Part shown: positions 63,232 through 63,737 of the stretch, one piece after another
Layout: every line of letters begins with the position of its first letter
Numbering within the stretch: position 1 is the first letter of the stretch
Source of the DNA: Bradyrhizobium sacchari
Lineage (GTDB): Bacteria; Pseudomonadota; Alphaproteobacteria; Rhizobiales; Xanthobacteraceae
Assembly: GCF_002068095.1 (NCBI RefSeq)
Contig: NZ_LWIG01000059.1
Coordinates: 1 to 63,737, forward strand
Length of the DNA: 63,737 bases
Reading direction: 5' to 3'
Position numbers and translations under genes: made by a program
Notes under the pieces: model-generated
Seen by the model: the letters and a program-made list of their open reading frames with translations, nothing else
Databases searched by the model: none
What the model was told of the DNA's origin: nothing

Positions 63232-63737
63232 TCACCGATCGGAAACGGTTGATGAGGCGCGACAGTTAGACGCCTCTCGTGGGCGGCTATTTGGTGGCCT
63301 GATACGCATCACGCTACGTCGGCCATCGACGCTGACAGGCACATCGCCATCAATGGTCGCCCTACGAACGACACGATGGTCATCACCGTAATCATTGACG
63401 GGATAATGTTGCGTAGCGCGGTTGTCCCAGATCGCGACGTCACCCGTCTTCCAGTTCCAGCGCGTGGTATTTTCGGGCGCAGTGATATGCGCCTGGAATA
63501 GATCGAACAGCCTTTGGCCATCATATTTCGGAATATCAACAAACCGCAGCACCGAATCCCCGAGCACCAGCGTGCGCTCGCCAGTCTCGGGATGAACACG
63601 CACCACGGGATGCTCGGTCTCATAGATCGTTCGCGTGAAGATCTCTTCATGATACTTCTTGTCGGCCTCGCTGGCGCGGGCCTTCACAGCATAGTCGTAG
63701 GCGTTGCTGTGAACGGCCCACAGCTCGTCCGCAAGCC
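63232..63737 (-). CDS. TauD/TfdA-family dioxygenase, C-terminal part
   Basis: The gene runs in from beyond the right edge, because the frame is open to 63737 (LADELWAVHSNAYDYAVKAR). About 168 C-terminal residues are visible. The last metal-binding His lies in DNRATQHYPVNDYGD, and the 2-oxoglutarate-binding Arg in HRVVRRATIDGDVPV. Such enzymes are Fe(II)/2-oxoglutarate-dependent and hydroxylate sulfonates, alkyl sulfates or similar compounds. The closeness to the TRWNWKTGDVAIWDNRATQH pattern favours an alkylsulfatase/taurine dioxygenase type. Confidence 0.85.
   Translation of the reverse strand, partial: LADELWAVHSNAYDYAVKARASEADKKYHEEIFTRTIYETEHPVVRVHPETGERTLVLGDSVLRFVDIPKYDGQRLFDLFQAHITAPENTTRWNWKTGDVAIWDNRATQHYPVNDYGDDHRVVRRATIDGDVPVSVDGRRSVMRIRPPNSRPREASNCRASSTVSDR

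Noticed and set aside
1..63737. tRNA, rRNA or CRISPR features
   Set aside because: I saw no cloverleaf-like tRNA ends, no rRNA blocks and no regularly spaced short repeats. A dedicated RNA search could still find small RNAs that I cannot see.

Overview
This window looks like accessory DNA from a Bradyrhizobium-type alphaproteobacterium, probably part of a symbiosis island. The reasons are a high-GC, rhizobial style of gene content, a biotin operon with a BioR regulator and BioR boxes, two decayed leucine-rich-repeat effector genes of the NopM/IpaH type, remnants of IS66 and tyrosine-recombinase elements, and small Cys-rich genes of a kind I associate with Bradyrhizobium. The species call is inference. 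No rRNA, tRNA or CRISPR array was seen.

Layout. 1-1.1 kb: a broken copy of a cystathionine gamma-synthase-family gene. 1.7-7.0 kb: an intact operon bioB-panD-bioF-bioD-bioA on the minus strand, facing bioR across a spacer with BioR-type operators. 7.0-10.0 kb: debris (Dabb, LrgAB, ParA, integrase, IS66) around one intact unknown gene. 10.2-12.7 kb: the intact copy of the 1-kb gene, joined to a truncated LRR effector. 13.5-16.4 kb: an intact two-gene operon with its own terminator. It encodes an 839-residue protein that joins a ComEC-like metallo-beta-lactamase domain to a caspase-like (clan CD) protease domain, followed by a small, translationally coupled, probably disordered protein. 16.7-31 kb: mostly decayed genes, with intact islands (paiB-like, lysE-like, a class V aminotransferase, an Lrp regulator) and an outer-membrane protein gene split by one amber codon.

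31.9-43 kb: a well-preserved catabolic region. A LacI-type regulator faces a CoA-transferase/enoyl-CoA-hydratase operon, and a near-identical operator lies in front of an MFS transporter plus GH88 hydrolase transcript. Next comes a sugar-acid module (2-keto-3-deoxy acid dehydratase and semialdehyde dehydrogenase) with a second LacI-type regulator. 43.3-49.4 kb: a minus-strand oxidation operon with a 2Fe-2S subunit, a molybdopterin aldehyde-oxidase subunit, a PQQ alcohol dehydrogenase with lanthanide-type metal ligands, a cytochrome c and a periplasmic protein. The first two could oxidise the aldehyde made by the third.

50.8-55.3 kb: a probable small-molecule cluster (PurF-like protein, HAD phosphatase, 3-hydroxyisobutyrate-dehydrogenase-like enzyme, FkbM methyltransferase). 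The PurF-like protein has Ser in place of the catalytic Cys and a changed PRPP loop, so it probably has a new role. 55.7-56.9 kb: IS66 and integrase remnants. 57.5-63.7 kb: an amino-acid oxidase-like flavoenzyme, two aminotransferases, a CDP-alcohol phosphatidyltransferase and the end of a TauD-type dioxygenase that runs off the right edge. The two best candidates for undescribed biology are the MBL-caspase operon and the PurF-like cluster.
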